From Propionibacteriaceae bacterium (lineage in GTDB: Bacteria; Actinomycetota; Actinomycetes; Propionibacteriales; Propionibacteriaceae), in assembly GCA_031260385.1 (NCBI GenBank), contig JAIRKB010000062.1:1-6618 (forward strand): DNA of 6,618 nt, written 5' to 3'. Made by a program: the position numbers and the translations under genes. This document shows positions 6,220-6,618 of the stretch, piece by piece. How positions within the stretch are numbered: position 1 is the first letter of the stretch; each line of letters opens with the position of its first letter. The notes under the pieces are model-generated. The model was given only the letters and a program-made list of their open reading frames with translations. It did no database searches and had not been told where the DNA came from.

Positions 6220-6247
6220 ATCCTAGTGCGCTGACGACGAGATACAA
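6220..6247 (-). promoter_or_regulatory. Candidate promoter of the MFS transporter gene
   Basis: On the minus strand, TTGTAT (complement of 6242-6247) and TAGGAT (complement of 6220-6225) are separated by 16 bp and resemble -35 and -10 boxes. Transcription would start near 6213, giving a leader of about 40 nt that carries the AGGAGG site. The -10 fits TANNNT; the -35 matches only partly. Confidence 0.4.
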
Positions 6248-6289
6248 GTGAATTAGCTCAAGGAAATCTGGGCTTGGCGATCGCTGGTA

Positions 6290-6316
6290 TTTGCACTCTG
6301 GGGCTGGGAGTGCTAA
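6290..6316. promoter_or_regulatory. CIRCE operator 1 (HrcA binding site) of groEL
   Basis: TTTGCACTC-N9-GAGTGCTAA matches the CIRCE consensus TTAGCACTC-N9-GAGTGCTAA at 17 of 18 positions with exact spacing. HrcA binds this element and represses chaperonin genes until heat or unfolded protein titrates GroEL. The element covers the proposed groEL -35 and -10 boxes, so bound HrcA would block RNA polymerase. Confidence 0.93.
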
Positions 6317-6319
6317 AAA
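6291..6319 (+). promoter_or_regulatory. Candidate sigma-A-type promoter of groEL
   Basis: TTGCAC (6291-6296) and TAAAAA (6314-6319) are separated by exactly 17 bp and lie almost wholly inside the first CIRCE element. The expected start is near 6326, at the left arm of the second CIRCE element. This arrangement is typical of HrcA-repressed promoters. The leader to ATG 6455 would be about 128 nt. Confidence 0.55.
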
Positions 6320-6323
6320 TGAC

Positions 6324-6350
6324 TTAGCACTCTATGTATGAGAGTGCTAT
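6324..6350. promoter_or_regulatory. CIRCE operator 2 (HrcA binding site) of groEL
   Basis: TTAGCACTC-N9-GAGTGCTAT matches the CIRCE consensus at 17 of 18 positions. It starts 34 bp after the first element, leaving 7 bp between the two. It would sit at the transcription start and in the first bases of the leader, so it may act both as a DNA operator and as a 5' hairpin in the mRNA. Confidence 0.95.
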
Positions 6351-6362
6351 GTCTGGCAGTGA

Positions 6363-6375
6363 GACCAACGTGGTC
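6363..6375 (+). other. Small hairpin in the groEL leader
   Basis: GACCA-ACG-TGGTC is a perfect 5-bp inverted repeat with a 3-nt loop, 13 nt downstream of the second CIRCE element. It lies in the predicted untranslated leader of about 128 nt. Short stems like this can arise by chance, and no known RNA thermometer was recognised here. Confidence 0.25.
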
Positions 6376-6454
6376 GGCCGTCGCGGGCGCTGTGCAGCAT
6401 CTTTTACCCATCCCACGGGACGCCGCTTGGCGCGCCCGGACAAACGGAGAAGAA

Positions 6455-6618
6455 ATGGCAAAGCTGATTCAATTTGATATCGAAGCTCGCCGCGCGCTGG
6501 AGAAGGGCATGAATGTGCTCGCCGATGCCGTGAAGGTGACCTTAGGCCCTAAGGGACGCAACGTTGTGTTGGAGAAGAAGTGGGGTTCCCCTACGATCAC
6601 CAATGACGGGGTTTCCAT
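6455..6618 (+). CDS. groEL: Chaperonin GroEL (Hsp60), N-terminal part; runs off window
   Basis: GroEL is the 60-kDa chaperonin that forms double rings and folds proteins in an ATP-driven cycle with GroES. Only the first 54 of about 540 residues are present. The conserved equatorial-domain segment LADAVKVTLGPKGRNVVL spans 22-39, with the nucleotide-contacting TLGPK, and TITNDGVS follows (47-54) with the conserved Asp51. The LEKKWGSPTITNDGVS run is closest, from memory, to actinobacterial GroEL2 rather than GroEL1. No groES lies upstream; the intergenic region leads straight from the divergent transporter, as for the free-standing groEL2 copy of many actinobacteria. The start is ATG 6455 with GGAG (6446-6449) 5 nt upstream. 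Regulation by HrcA through two CIRCE elements is strongly indicated. Confidence 0.97.
   Translation, partial: MAKLIQFDIEARRALEKGMNVLADAVKVTLGPKGRNVVLEKKWGSPTITNDGVS

Noticed and set aside
6351..6454. groES or an RNA thermometer between the CIRCE elements and groEL
   Set aside because: The 104-nt stretch is too short for groES and has no such frame; no ROSE- or FourU-like pairing with the GGAG site was apparent by eye.

Overview
The window looks like ordinary chromosomal DNA from a high-GC Gram-positive (Actinomycetota). This rests on the protein types (a GroEL2-like chaperonin with no groES beside it, an actinobacterial-type ABC permease, a short-form PurL), the HrcA/CIRCE control and the GC- and GTG/TTG-rich coding style. 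A Propionibacteriaceae-like host is possible but cannot be fixed from this sequence.

Layout, left to right. (1) Positions 1-2103 hold the 3' end of an ABC-transporter ATPase gene. An overlapping gene for a 12-helix membrane partner follows; its two six-helix halves look like a tandem-duplicated ABC-2-type permease (probably DUF6297-like). Together they form a two-gene exporter of unknown substrate. (2) After a short intergenic region with a palindrome and a likely leaderless promoter comes purL (2171-4420), encoding the large subunit of formylglycinamidine ribonucleotide synthetase in purine synthesis. (3) Positions 4421-4934 are a small accessory island: a RelB/DinJ-type antitoxin gene, then a 37-codon overlapping reading frame. 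That frame reads as the first residues of a MazF/PemK toxin joined in frame to its C-terminal helix, so I interpret it as a toxin gene with a large internal deletion, leaving an orphan antitoxin. Repeats lie upstream and an inverted repeat lies at the end. (4) Positions 4935-6173 (minus strand) encode a 12-TM MFS transporter of the SLC45/sugar:proton symporter type. (5) The divergent intergenic region 6174-6454 holds a candidate minus-strand promoter for the transporter and a groEL promoter embedded in two tandem CIRCE operators. (6) groEL (groEL2 type) starts at 6455 and runs off the window.

Most of the window is housekeeping or ordinary transport. The points most worth a second look are the collapsed toxin-antitoxin locus, the apparent leaderless purL start, the dual CIRCE/promoter overlap, and a sharp switch to C-ending codons in the last ~39 codons of both genes converging on the toxin-antitoxin island. 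I did not find convincing evidence of a wholly new system.
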